Assembly (NCBI GenBank): GCA_018340375.1
Contig: JAFFJZ010000012.1
Coordinates: 7,192,001 to 7,256,000 of the forward strand
Reading direction: 5' to 3'
DNA length: 64,000 nt
Source: Gonatopus flavifemur
Taxonomy: Eukaryota > Arthropoda > Insecta > Hymenoptera > Dryinidae
Part shown: one piece after another, positions 54,523 through 64,000 of the stretch
How positions within the stretch are numbered: the first letter of the stretch is position 1
Layout: each line of letters begins with the position of its first letter
Notes under the pieces: model-generated
The model's database searches: none
The model's input: the letters and a program-made list of their open reading frames with translations, nothing else
What the model was told of the DNA's origin: nothing
Program-made: the position numbers and the translations under genes

Positions 54523-54739
54523 GAGCATTCGGGATATTGCAGCTCTGCCATATATATCAGTGTCTATACGTTTCGATGATTGAACTTATGAGTGAACCAC
54601 TCGATGGCGCCGCAACGCAAACACCCTTGTTGAACGCGTCCATGCTCACTCTATGGTAAACACCCGTTGGGCCGAAAGCCCGTGAAGTCGAAACACCGTT
54701 GGACCGAAATTTATTTTACCGAATGAGGTTGGTCTCCCA
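54523..54739. repeat. Spacer and CGGTAAAATAAATTTCGG repeat, inverted copy
   Basis: 54654-54729 is the reverse complement of 49004-49074 (ACACCCGTTGGGCCGAAAGC, then CCGAAATTTATTTTACCGAA). The rest has no recognised content. Confidence 0.55.
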
Positions 54740-54886
54740 CAGCGATGCCATTATTCCCTAGAAAAATCCGTAGCATCTGATGATTGGTCATTTCTTGTAC
54801 AACCAGCCAATCATGTTTTCAATTTGGAAAGAAATGACCAATCACGAAAAATGTACGGATTTTTCTAGGGAATAATGGCATCGCTG
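54740..54886. mobile_element. hAT-like palindromic MITE, 147 bp
   Basis: The ends are CAGCGATGCCATTATTCCC and GGGAATAATGGCATCGCTG. The left duplication is GTCTCCCA. On the right only GTCTC is adjacent, because the 54892-55294 element inserted there; skipping that element gives GTCTC plus CCA, a perfect 8-bp match. It is related to 55672-55817. Confidence 0.85.
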
Positions 54887-54891
54887 GTCTC

Positions 54892-55294
54892 TAGAGAGCC
54901 TCAAGGGAGAGAGTCGCCAACTTGCTGTGCTCTGATTGGCGTAATCGCGAAGAGCTCTTTAAGGGAGACGCCATATTGAAAATTTGACGTCATCGCAGTA
55001 TTGTAGTTGACGATTTGTTCCCGGATGTCATAAAATCAGCACACATCAGTTATAGCGAATTGTGAGCTTCATTTCGTTTTGCAACCTGCAAATTCATTTT
55101 TATTCACATTCAAAGTTGAATAACATCGGTATGACTGATTGCTGATGTTATGGTTATGACAGCCTAAAACAAATTGTAAACTACAGCACTGCGATGACGT
55201 CAAATTTTCAATATGGCGACTCCGTACAGAGTTGTTCGCGATTACGCCAATCAGAGCACAGCAAGTTGGCGACTCTCTTCCTTGAGGCTCTCTA
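54892..55294. mobile_element. Palindromic MITE with 8-bp duplication, 403 bp
   Basis: The ends are TAGAGAGCCTCAAGGGAGAG and CTTCCTTGAGGCTCTCTA, with the perfect duplication CTGGTCTC (54884-54891 and 55295-55302). The arms pair through CAACTTGCTGTGCTCTGATT, GGCGTAATCGCGA and AATTTGACGTCATCGCA. It split the target duplication of the older MITE beside it. Confidence 0.85.
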
Positions 55295-55330
55295 CTGGTC
55301 TCCCATGCAACTGGAGTGTCCAGACCGGAG

Positions 55331-55502
55331 CGCTCATAATTGGTGGATCCCTAATATTGTTATAGTTATATCCCAATGAAACTAGCATTCTACAAATTAA
55401 GATTGTCCGAAACGAAACGCTCATAATTGGTGGCTCCCTAGTATTGTTATAGTTATATCCAAATGAAACTAGTATCCTACCAATTAGGATCGTTCCGTTC
55501 CG
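55331..55502. repeat. Two tandem copies of an 88-bp unit
   Basis: GCTCATAATTGGTGG, TATTGTTATAGTTATATCC and AATGAAACTAG occur in order in each unit (55331 and 55419). The units are close copies. Confidence 0.7.
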
Positions 55503-55507
55503 GACAA

Positions 55508-55566
55508 TAATCCGGTAAAATAAATTTCGGTCCAAGGGTCTTTCGCGGCCCAACGGGTGTTTACTC
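55508..55566 (+). repeat. CGGTAAAATAAATTTCGG repeat, copy 3
   Basis: CCGGTAAAATAAATTTCGG followed by CCCAACGGGTGTTTAC matches 49004-49074 in the same orientation, with small gaps. Confidence 0.55.
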
Positions 55567-55671
55567 ACTCTCCAGGGTTGGGTTTATTACATGATTCTTC
55601 AATTTCTTACGTATCATACTTTATTTTTGACACGTAATATATGTTACTTGAACCCTCCTGTCCCCCCAAAG

Positions 55672-55817
55672 CAGCTTGCCAGTATTCCCTAGAAAAATCT
55701 TCAGCATCTGATGATTGGTCATTTCTTGTCAAACCGGCCAATCATATGCTCAATTTGGAAAGAAGTGACCAATGACGAAAAATCTGAAGATTTTTCTAGG
55801 GAATACTGGCATCACTG
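55672..55817. mobile_element. hAT-like palindromic MITE, 146 bp
   Basis: The ends are CAGCTTGCCAGTATTCCC and GGGAATACTGGCATCACTG, with the perfect 8-bp duplication CCCCAAAG (55664-55671 and 55818-55825). The arms share TAGAAAAATC and GATTGGTCATTTCTTG with the 54740-54886 element. Confidence 0.9.
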
Positions 55818-55849
55818 CCCCAAAGGCAAGGGGTTTGTTTTATGCGTAA

Positions 55850-55965
55850 AGGCCTAAGCACACAAGTCACGTAAACGTGAACGGAAGGAACGCAAACCTG
55901 CGTAGATCTCGTATACGGTTTCTACGCGTTTTTTTTACGTTTACGTAGCTTGTGTGTCTAGGCCC
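55850..55965. mobile_element. Harbinger-like palindromic MITE, 116 bp
   Basis: AGGCCTAAGCACACAAG pairs with CTTGTGTGTCTAGGCCC, and CGTAAACGTGAAC pairs with its inverse in the right arm. TAA is duplicated on both sides (55847-55849 and 55966-55968), as in PIF/Harbinger elements. Confidence 0.75.
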
Positions 55966-55968
55966 TAA

Positions 55969-56392
55969 GATACTCGGTTTCTTACGTGTCATAAACTATG
56001 TAAAATACTCAGAAGTATATTACGTGCCAACCCTGATCTTCACCCTGGTACGATACATATGCCCGTACGTGTGTGTGTGTGTGTGTATAATAATTAACAG
56101 GGTAGACAGACAGACAAACATACTGATTTTTCATAATTGAAGTCCAATACGACTGAAAAACGCTTTCAAACAAAGCAATCATCAATGTCATAAATAAAAA
56201 CCTGTGTATAGTGTCAATCTGTCGAACTGCCGTGTCGTTTTAGATAAACAATTTGTCGTGGCAATTTGACATACGATGTCACTATCGGAAGTGTGGTTTT
56301 ATAGATTCGTTCTCAAAATGAAATTGTTTCTAGTCTTGGATCAGTGACAGTGACCCATTCTATAAAAGATCCATCCTTCATAAATTTCAATT
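55969..56392. other. Upstream flank of the Rabaptin gene
   Basis: It contains a GT microsatellite at about 56069-56086. No core promoter can be named; the first exon's untranslated part should lie here. Confidence 0.4.
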
Positions 56393-59300
56393 ATGGAGAA
56401 TCATACCGAACAAACTCTCACCAACGAAAAAGATAGTGATGGTACGTACGTTCAGATATTAAATTGTCATTTTCAATTTCTCAACAGACTACTGTACCTA
56501 CTCGATCGCTCTCTCGACAATATACGCTTGCATCACTTGATTATTGAATTTCTAACCCATCTCTTTTTCATTCAGATGATTTGTGGACCAGGATTAACAA
56601 GTTGGAATCGGAAAATCAAAAAATACGGGAAGAATTCAACGTCCAAAGAGCAAAAATGAAAGAATTATTTCTTCAAAAGGAAGGTAAAGCTCTAATGTGA
56701 TTTGTCAATCAAATTGTGAATTTTATTTCATATTTGACTTCCAATCTTTTGTGTATTTTATTTCATTTATGATGTGTGATCCTTGGTGCATTTTATTATC
56801 ATCCAAGTGCATAACATTCTCAATGACAATCTCAATTGAACTTTCGTACAACTTTTCCTATTCTCTGACACTATGTTATTTCGCACCAATTGTTCAAGTA
56901 CCTCTTTTGTTTATCACAGTTCCAAAATCATATATAGGGGGGAAAAGCTTGTTTTCCTATAATCATAAAATTATTATGAAGACATGATCATAGTTTTTTT
57001 GCATTATCATTTAATATCTCGTAGTAAGAGAAATTAAAGAAAAATTGATCAAATTTGTAAACGACAGCAGAACCTCAACTATGATGTATTAATCTCTCAT
57101 CAAATATGAATAGCCTTGAAAGTTGCTCATATCACAACTTTAACTATTGTATCATATGCATTTCTCATGACATTGTCTAGAGGTACAGGACCTGTGTCTT
57201 TAAATTTGTTTTTGAAGACCCAGATCACATGTCTGCAGCTCAGCCTCACAGGATAGTTAGGGACAGGAATTTTTTTACATTGGAGGCATGGAAATTTTCC
57301 CTGTTTCTCTAGATAATCCTGTGAGGCTGCGCTGTAAACATGCAGGGTCCCCCCCAGACATTAAAAATCAGGGCATCCTTATTCAGTCAGGGGAAGTCAG
57401 GGAACGTTTTCAAAATGCACCATCAGTCAGGGAAATCCATTCATATTTATAAAAAGTCAGAGAAAATTTAAACATTTGATTTCAGCAAGAAATTTTCAAA
57501 GAGTAATGTCCACTTGTGTATTTTTTACCCAGCCAGCACAAATGATCAATTTGAATTCATAAAGACTTCCCAAAGACCTTTTGAATAGTCCCCGTTATGC
57601 AACCAATAATGAATTTAATAAAAATTCAATGAATTCAAGATGAAAATGTAGTGAATGTCCGCAGAATTCATTATGAAATCTTGATGCAAATTCTTTCTGA
57701 ACATTGAATTGTGCATTAAGAGTTCGTTAAGAATTCAAAATACGTATTCATAATAAATACATACTCATGAGCATAACGGGAACTCTTGTGCTGTATGGGT
57801 GAAGTATACATTTCATCGAATTGCCTTGCAATTTTGTTTGCAAATACCATTCCTTTGGTTTGGTTAAAAATGCGATGTCAGAAGAATAAGTATTCACAAT
57901 TGATCTATCAACTGCGCTTAGTTTATTTCAATTCGTAGATCACCTCCCAACGCTTGAAAAGTGTAATACCATTCAAGGGTGTATCCAAAAATTCACTACC
58001 TTGATTTATAATAAATTACATGTCTAGGATGGCTCCATCTGGTGGCATTTTTTTCCACACAAAATACTCGAAACTGAACGCATAAAAAGGTCTGAAATTT
58101 TTAGGGACGAATCTTTGAAGGTTTATCTAGGTCTGAATAGAGCCGGATTTTTGAATTTCGAAAAAAAATTTTGTTTCTTTGCACCTGAATAATTTTACAG
58201 CTTTTCACTTGATCCCTAAACCTTAGAGATGTGATTAAAAAATATTTAATATTCATTAATTTATTCTTCTACTGAAACAATTTGAATACTCGTTCAAATG
58301 AATATAGATGATCGTAAGCAAATAATTATATTTGGTATCATTTATACAACGGTTTATTTCATTCAAACGTTAATAGAAGTTCAAGAGAGATTATCAATAA
58401 AAAAAATTGGAGTTGATATGTATTTTTTTTTCATGTATATTTTGTATGTCAATATTAATATCCACATACAAAACTTCGGGTTTTATTTGACGATAAAAGA
58501 TTCAATGAACTCCAGTGATATCGAACTGTGAAAAAGTTTTAAGATTCTAAGATAGCATTTTGTATTCTTGAATGTCTGGAAACATTGAACTCTTCTAGAG
58601 TTGTTCATGAATTCATCAGTTCGAAAATAGTTCTGGAGGAATTCTGTGCCTGTTCTTGAAAAAGGATTCCCCAGTGAAGAAATTTCATAGAACTTCACAT
58701 CAAGATTTGGCTTTATGCAAATTATCTAAAATTTCTATAGAACTTCATTTTAGAACGAATAATTTTTTTCTCCATGACTTTCTATGGATTTTTCTATAGA
58801 AATTCCATACACTTTGCATAGAGCCAAATCTTGCCATGAGATTTCATAAAATTTTTTCACTGGGGTTCTGCGTGCGCTATCTGGGTATACTTATTCGAGA
58901 GTCAGGGAAAATTTTGAACATGGTCAGTGAAAGTCAGGAAAAGTCAGGGTAAAATGACTCTTCAAATTTTGAGGGGACCCTGACATGGAATCTGGGTTTC
59001 CAAGAACAAATTAACAGGCACATATTCCATGCATTTAGACAAAGTCATTTTTTATTAGAGCTATATCAGTTACGCTTACTGTACTATGTCCTAACGTATT
59101 AAGAAAAACTAGTTGTATGCCAATTCAACTAGTATAAATCCCTGCAAAAACTCGCTGCTGGCTTAAGTTCTGTTTTTGCTTTATACCTTTCAGAAACCTT
59201 GGAGAGGAGACTTAAGGAAAACAATCATCTTCAAGAAGAAAATTTCAAATTACAACATGAACTAGACGAAGCAAAGAGTCAGTTAGTTGTAACAGATCTC

Positions 59301-61298
59301 AAAATACGAAATGATCTAGACGTGGAAAAACAAAAAGCTGAAGAAGAGATTGCTTCTCTTCGACAAGTCATAAGAGAAACGGTAGAAGAATCGACTTGTA
59401 CTCGACAAGAATTAGATGCAGAGATAAATAAATTAAAAGCAGCATTTGTCAAACTGCAAGAAGAAAATTTATCTTTACGTTCGCAATTACCTCGCGATCC
59501 ACCAATTGATGGACCCCAAATCTCCTTTTCTACGCTAACCAAAACAGTAGCTAGGAAAGTTGCTTCTCAATTAGGTGCGGATGCTCTGTCCCTAGGACCT
59601 GATAATCTTGAAGAAAGTATGAGAAGGGTAAGACTATGATAAAAAAATTACAGTCCGTGTGAATTCTATTCCAAATCAATGCTGGTTTCAGGCTCAGGAA
59701 GATGCCGAGCTCCTACGTTCTTTGGTAGTTCCTCTCGAAGAAGAGATCAAAGCTCTGAAAGAGAAACTGAGATCGACGGATGATGAGTTACAAAAGTGCA
59801 AAGAGGCACAATTAAATAAGAATCAAAGGTTGAGCGGTTCCGAATCATCATGCGTGATGTGTGAAAATTATGAAGAACAATTGGTCAAAGTACAAACAGT
59901 GGCCAAAGATTTCGAAAAAAAGTTGGCAGAATCTGAACATATGTTGCAAGTACAAAGAGAAGATTTAGCTAAAGAGGTGGAATTTAGGAAAGAAATGGAA
60001 GAGAAATGGAATGAAAAGAAAGAGGAGTATAAAATCAAAGTCGCAGAATTAACCATAACTTCTCAAAATGCTCAACAAACTTTACAGGAATTGAAGAACA
60101 CCTTTGGACAGATTTATCGAAACGTTATGGATGATCTCTCCAAATTAACCCATGATAGAGAAAAAGTTCAACAACATCTAAACGCGTAAGATAAGCATTT
60201 GTTGTTTTTTTTTGTCCAATTCGTGGTTTACATTCTTTGATAACTAATGAGAATAATTCAAATGTTCAAGGTTACAAAAAGAAAATGAAAATCTCGTAGG
60301 CAAACATAGTAAACATTCTCAACAGTTACAGAGTGAAACTATTAATATGCCTAATAACGTTGAAGAATTGCATATCAGTTTATTGAAAATGCACGAAGAT
60401 TTGATCACTGCAAAAGTTGCACAAGAAATAGCTCAAGAAAAAGAAGGAATTCTAAGATACGAGAGCAATCTCCTTCAAGAAAAATTTGATCAAAAGAATA
60501 AGTTCAAAGATCAACAGATCTCTATACTCACTGGTGAAATTGGTCATCTCAAGTAAGATTTTTTTGTTTATTTATATTTTCGAATCTACATTTTTATACG
60601 AATATTTTTACAGAGTCGAATTAGATAAACGTGTGAAAGAGCAATTGTTGTACGTTGAAAAAGAAGAAAAACTTGAAAAACTGGAGAAAAGGTTGGAAGA
60701 AATAACTAGAGAAAAAAGGGAAGCGGAAGCGGCGATTGCGGAGTTACGACAAAGAGTAATGAGTCTTCAGCAAGAACTAGATACCAGCGAAGCGGTTCAG
60801 AAAGATTTTGTTCGTTTGTCACAATCGTTACAGGTAAAAGCTTTGACAACAACATTCAAACAGGATTCCAGAGGATTTTTGTTCATTTTCATCGCTCATT
60901 CGATGCAAATATATTTTTAGGTCCAGCTGGAGAGAATTAGGCAAGCTGGAAGCGAAGTAAGGTGGCAGCACGAAGAAGATGTCGACGAATGTTCAAATTG
61001 TCATACACATTTTACAGGTGCCAAAAAGAAGGTAATGAAGGAACTAAGATCAACGTATCATATCATAATTCTGATCATTCTGATAATAGTTTCATAGATT
61101 CAGATGGACTGAGTATAGTTTTTTTTACAGATACATTGTCGTCATTGCGGCCATATATTTTGTACAGCTTGTCTTTCACATGTTGTGCACAGTGGACCCA
61201 AACAAAGGCCATCCAAAGTCTGTGATGTATGCCATACTTTATTGGTACGAGATACCGCGCCCTATTTCAGTCAAGAAGCACCTCAAGGAATATATTAG
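56393..61298 (+). CDS. Rbpn-5: Rabaptin-5-like Rab GTPase-binding effector with C-terminal FYVE-like zinc finger
   Basis: Coding exons are 56393-56441, 56576-56683, 59194-59627, 59692-60185, 60271-60552, 60614-60833, 60921-61031 and 61131-61298 (1866 nt, 621 codons plus stop). All introns are GT-AG with consistent phases. The first ATG gives MENHTEQTLTNEKD. Residues about 20-525 are heptad-rich coiled coil. The segment ending exon 3 (QISFSTLTKTVARKVASQLG, then LEESMRR) joined to AQEDAELLRSLVVPLEEEIK is the Rabaptin signature. Residues 553-600 form eight zinc ligands: C553-X2-C, C569RHC572G, C577-X2-C580 and C597DVC600. Rabaptins bind active Rab5 and Rabex-5 on early endosomes and promote fusion; the FYVE-like end is expected to help membrane binding, though the basic ligand motif reads KIHCRHCG. 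Intron 2 (2.5 kb) hosts several transposons. The symbol follows the Drosophila orthologue and is inferred. Confidence 0.92.
57232..57337. mobile_element. MITE with possible 5-bp ACATG duplication, 106 bp
   Basis: CTGCAGCTCAGCCTCACAGG pairs with CCTGTGAGGCTGCGCTGTAA. ACATG lies at 57227-57231 and 57338-57342. The opposite arm of the host element gives the empty site. Confidence 0.6.
57528..57799. mobile_element. CCC/GGG foldback element, 272 bp
   Basis: It begins CCCAGCCAGCACAAATG and ends CTCTTGTGCTGTATGGG. The interior repeats GAATTCATTATG and AAGAATTCAA words. The flanks TA and TG differ by one base, so the duplication is imperfect. Confidence 0.65.
58669..58866. mobile_element. Palindromic MITE, 198 bp
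   Basis: CCCCAGTGAAGAAATTTCATAG pairs with ATTTCATAAAATTTTTTCACTGGGG, and CAAGATTTGGCTTTATGCAAA pairs with its inverse near 58820. It lies in Rabaptin intron 2. Confidence 0.65.
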
Positions 61299-64000
61299 TT
61301 ATTATTATTCATTAGGTTTGGTGACATTTCAGTGAGATTGTGCAATATCAGCTTGGTAATCATTTTTTCTTTACGTTATTTAAGAAGGAAAAACATATTG
61401 GTTGCTTTGAAATAATGTACAGAACTTTGTTTGAAATTATAACATGGATTTGTTTAAATCTTCACTTCTCTTAACCCTTGAAAGGTACAGTGTTCTTTGG
61501 CAACTTTAAAAGGTAAACATGGTTCCTTCGTTTCAAAAAGTACTTAGAGTGCTAAAAAAATCCAGAAAACCTCATGGTGTCGCATTAATTATCTTAACAT
61601 CAGGACCAATCGTTATGTTAATAATTTATTAACTTGCTTAAACAGTATAACAAAATGAACAAATGAAAACGTGGATGAAGATGGTCGAGAGAAAGTTTTG
61701 CCGAGGCACGAGTGATCCATGTTTACCACTGATATCTACTATACACTGGTTGGAGAATCGGTCAAAATTCTTTTGATGAATAGAAAAGACCGGATGTCGC
61801 CCGTCTTTTGAAGTCCGAGTGTTACATTTTTGGTGACAAATTTGAACATTATGAGCATATTTTCTACAAATATATTCCATATATTCATTTCAATGTACAT
61901 TCAATTAATTATTCACTTTAATTTAGTTGAAATTGCATTCTAAATTATAAAAGATCGTATATATATATACACACCACAAAATAGTGCTCAAGATTAAGTT
62001 TTGGTATTTGATGAGAAAAAAATGATATTTTTCATTTCAGAATAGTTTTTGTTCATGAAAATAGCAATTAATCATTATTTTACAATATTTTCCATCGTAT
62101 GATATAGATAATGGTGAGAATTCAATTGTTATTGATGAATTGTATAAAAGCGTATTTATGATCTTTAAATTTCCTTCCAAAAAGAGGCGCTGGGGCTACA
62201 AGCTCAGAGTTTTCCATCAGATTCAATTCATCACAAACATTTTGTATTGAAAAGTGGCATATCCTCTATTCAGTGTATAGTAGAGATCAGTGTTGTTTAC
62301 CTTTTAAGGGTTAAGGTGATACCAGCGACTCCCTGAAGTTGCAGCCCGAGCTCATTGATTAGAAAAAGACACAGCTGTATGTTAGAAAGAGAGATGTTGA
62401 CCACCGTTGGTATCCCCTTAAGCCGATATGGTTTTCGCTTCAACTGAGATCCATATAATTTATATAATTGTTCGAGTAAAATTCTTTACAGGGGAATGAA
62501 GACAGTCTGGATCAGAAGAAAGTCCCCATTACCTGACCGAAAAAAATGAAGTGATATGAAAACAAAAGAAATATTTTGTAAATATTGAACGATATACTAC
62601 TTGAACGTTGATTGTCATTCAAAACAAAGCTTTTAAATATATGTGAAATAGCACCCATACTAACCTTTTTTAAAAGTACAGTGGCGTTCAAAAAAACTAG
62701 TCATGCATTTTGAGCTAAAGAGTTGAACTTGATCTTCAATTTGAATTTTCAAAATGGTAGGGGTCCCCATTGAACTGCATATCATACTGGAAAGCGCAAT
62801 TCTCAAAATAATCGATGGACTCAATACCAAGAGTTTCGCATTGACTCCACCAAGGATTTTTGAAAAAAAATTTTAGGGAACATTGAGCCTTGTGAAAATG
62901 TTGTACAGTCAACACTCGTACGCCGGTTTCCCTCAATTAAGTGTTGAACATTGCCCCCACCAAAGTATAAGAAAGATTTTCCTCCTCTAACTCTTTAATT
63001 GTCCGTAATAGAAATGGATATGATTTCAATTTCAATAATATAAAAATATACTGAGCCATTATAGAAGAGAATATACATTATTAATGAGGTATGAGAGAAT
63101 AAGATACTTACGTTTACACGTTAGTTATCAACGTTTTGTGTCTATATTACGCATTTTCTACTGTTGGACAATTGAAAAGCGTTTCTGCACTGAAGTACCA
63201 CAGCGCTGACACCTCTGTATTTTAGTGGAGGTATCCTAACAAACATTTTGTGTCTTGCAATATCTTTTAAGCAAGTTCAAGATGTTTTTTAGATGTCTTA
63301 AACTCTTTTTACGTCTAAAAGATATCTTTATCGCATATTTTTTGTTTGAATCATCTGATCCTCATAAAATTTTTACCACAGTTTGAAGGAAAATTGATGA
63401 TTGTCAATCACCAGTTTCAGCTTTTCTCGTTCACAGGATCTCCATGCATCGTTGCCACCCTGGCGCTAGATTCAACGGAATTGTTCAATCACGTCTCCTT
63501 GTTAGTAAGAATGACCGATAAGAAAGAAGCACAAGGCGCGCAAGTGGCATCAGTGCCTCCATGGAGCAGATGAAATGTAAAAATTTGTAATTTTTGCGAA
63601 CGTGCATATCTTACCTTTGATGATTTGATCGCGATGAAATTTATACCATGCCTCAGTCATGGTCTCATGATGGTCCCGTATGAGTTTCGTTCAAATAGAA
63701 GTACACCTGTACAGAAATATTTCGCACTTTCACTGGGAAAAACCTGACAGACTAAGAATTTCTAAAATTTTTATGAAAAATCTAATATATATTTGACACA
63801 TTCTGTACAGACTTTTTTCAGAGTTTATGGATTTTTAACAAGACTGCTCTCTGAATAAATTCTGACGAAACTCTAATAAATTCCCAACATTTTCCCAACT
63901 ACTGAAAAAAATCGTTCAATTTTCAAACACTTTTTCACATATGATATTTGAATATAGCATATAAATGTATTTATAGAATTTTGAAATTTTTCAATAATCA
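61299..64000. other. Downstream flank of the Rabaptin gene
   Basis: The first part should be the 3' untranslated region; I could not fix its end. A tRNA gene or further exon is not seen. A CAGTGGCGTTCAAAAAAACT end near 62680 resembles a Tc1/mariner terminus without a partner. At about 63250-63330 AGATGTCTTAAACTC and TAAAAGATATCTTT are a fragment of the AAGATGTC foldback family. The 75-codon frame at 63346 has no domain. Confidence 0.4.
62315..62417. mobile_element. TTAA-flanked MITE, 103 bp
   Basis: The ends are GGTGATACCAGCGAC and CCGTTGGTATCCCC, with TTAA on each side (62311-62314 and 62418-62421). TTAA duplication suggests a piggyBac- or Kolobok-type transposase in trans. Confidence 0.7.

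Larger units (their letters stand above)
57168..59047. mobile_element. Element with GTCAGGGAA-rich inverted ends in Rabaptin intron 2, about 1.9 kb
   Basis: TGACATTGTCTAGAGG at the left pairs with CATTTAGACAAAGTCA at the right. The arms continue through TTAAATTTGTT and CCCAGAT.CATGT, and then AGTCAGGGAA words recur at 57390-57470 and 58900-58950 in the same sense. It contains younger insertions at 57232-57337, 57528-57799 and 58669-58866. No transposase is seen. Confidence 0.65.

Overview
The window looks like nuclear DNA of an insect, possibly a hymenopteran. It is AT-rich, has spliced genes with GT-AG introns, and is dominated by transposable elements. Only two host genes can be supported, both on the + strand. 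The first is a secreted group III (bee-venom-type) phospholipase A2, with five coding exons from 1162 to 29992. The second is a Rabaptin-5 / Rab GTPase-binding effector orthologue with a C-terminal FYVE-like zinc finger, with eight exons from 56393 to 61298. Species assignment is inference only.

Layout. Positions 1-1161 hold no recognisable gene. 1162-29992 is the phospholipase gene. Its last intron is about 21 kb and is packed with repeats: a 173-bp satellite arranged as two opposed arms (11.3-13.7 kb), a Penelope-like element remnant (17.5-18.4 kb), a Merlin/ISXO2-like transposase split by a later insertion (23.5-26.4 kb), and many palindromic MITEs. 30-39 kb is a TE-rich intergenic region with a mariner inserted inside a TTAA-flanked element. 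39.5-47.5 kb is one nested structure: a Tc1/mariner-superfamily DD41D-type element is split by a defective Ty3/gypsy (CsRn1-like) LTR retrotransposon, which itself carries further MITEs in its leader and in its 3' LTR. 47.8-56 kb is a dense MITE island in which most bases belong to palindromic elements, several with exact target-site duplications. 56.4-61.3 kb is the Rabaptin gene, and 61.3-64 kb is its downstream flank.

The main unusual signal is a group of short foldback elements that begin CCC and end GGG. Many share an end close to CCCANNNAGCACA. Each has an interior built from its own reiterated palindromic word. They are flanked by 2-bp target duplications of no fixed sequence (TT, TG, AT, TA, TC, CA, AA). 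Two copies interrupt transposase-like reading frames, and removing the element plus one copy of the dinucleotide rejoins the frame exactly. I could not assign them to a known superfamily.

The two host genes have no evident functional link: one product is secreted, the other acts on early endosomes. Apart from them, what is readable is transposition biology: decayed transposases of at least five kinds and many non-autonomous derivatives whose target-site duplications allow the order of insertion to be read.
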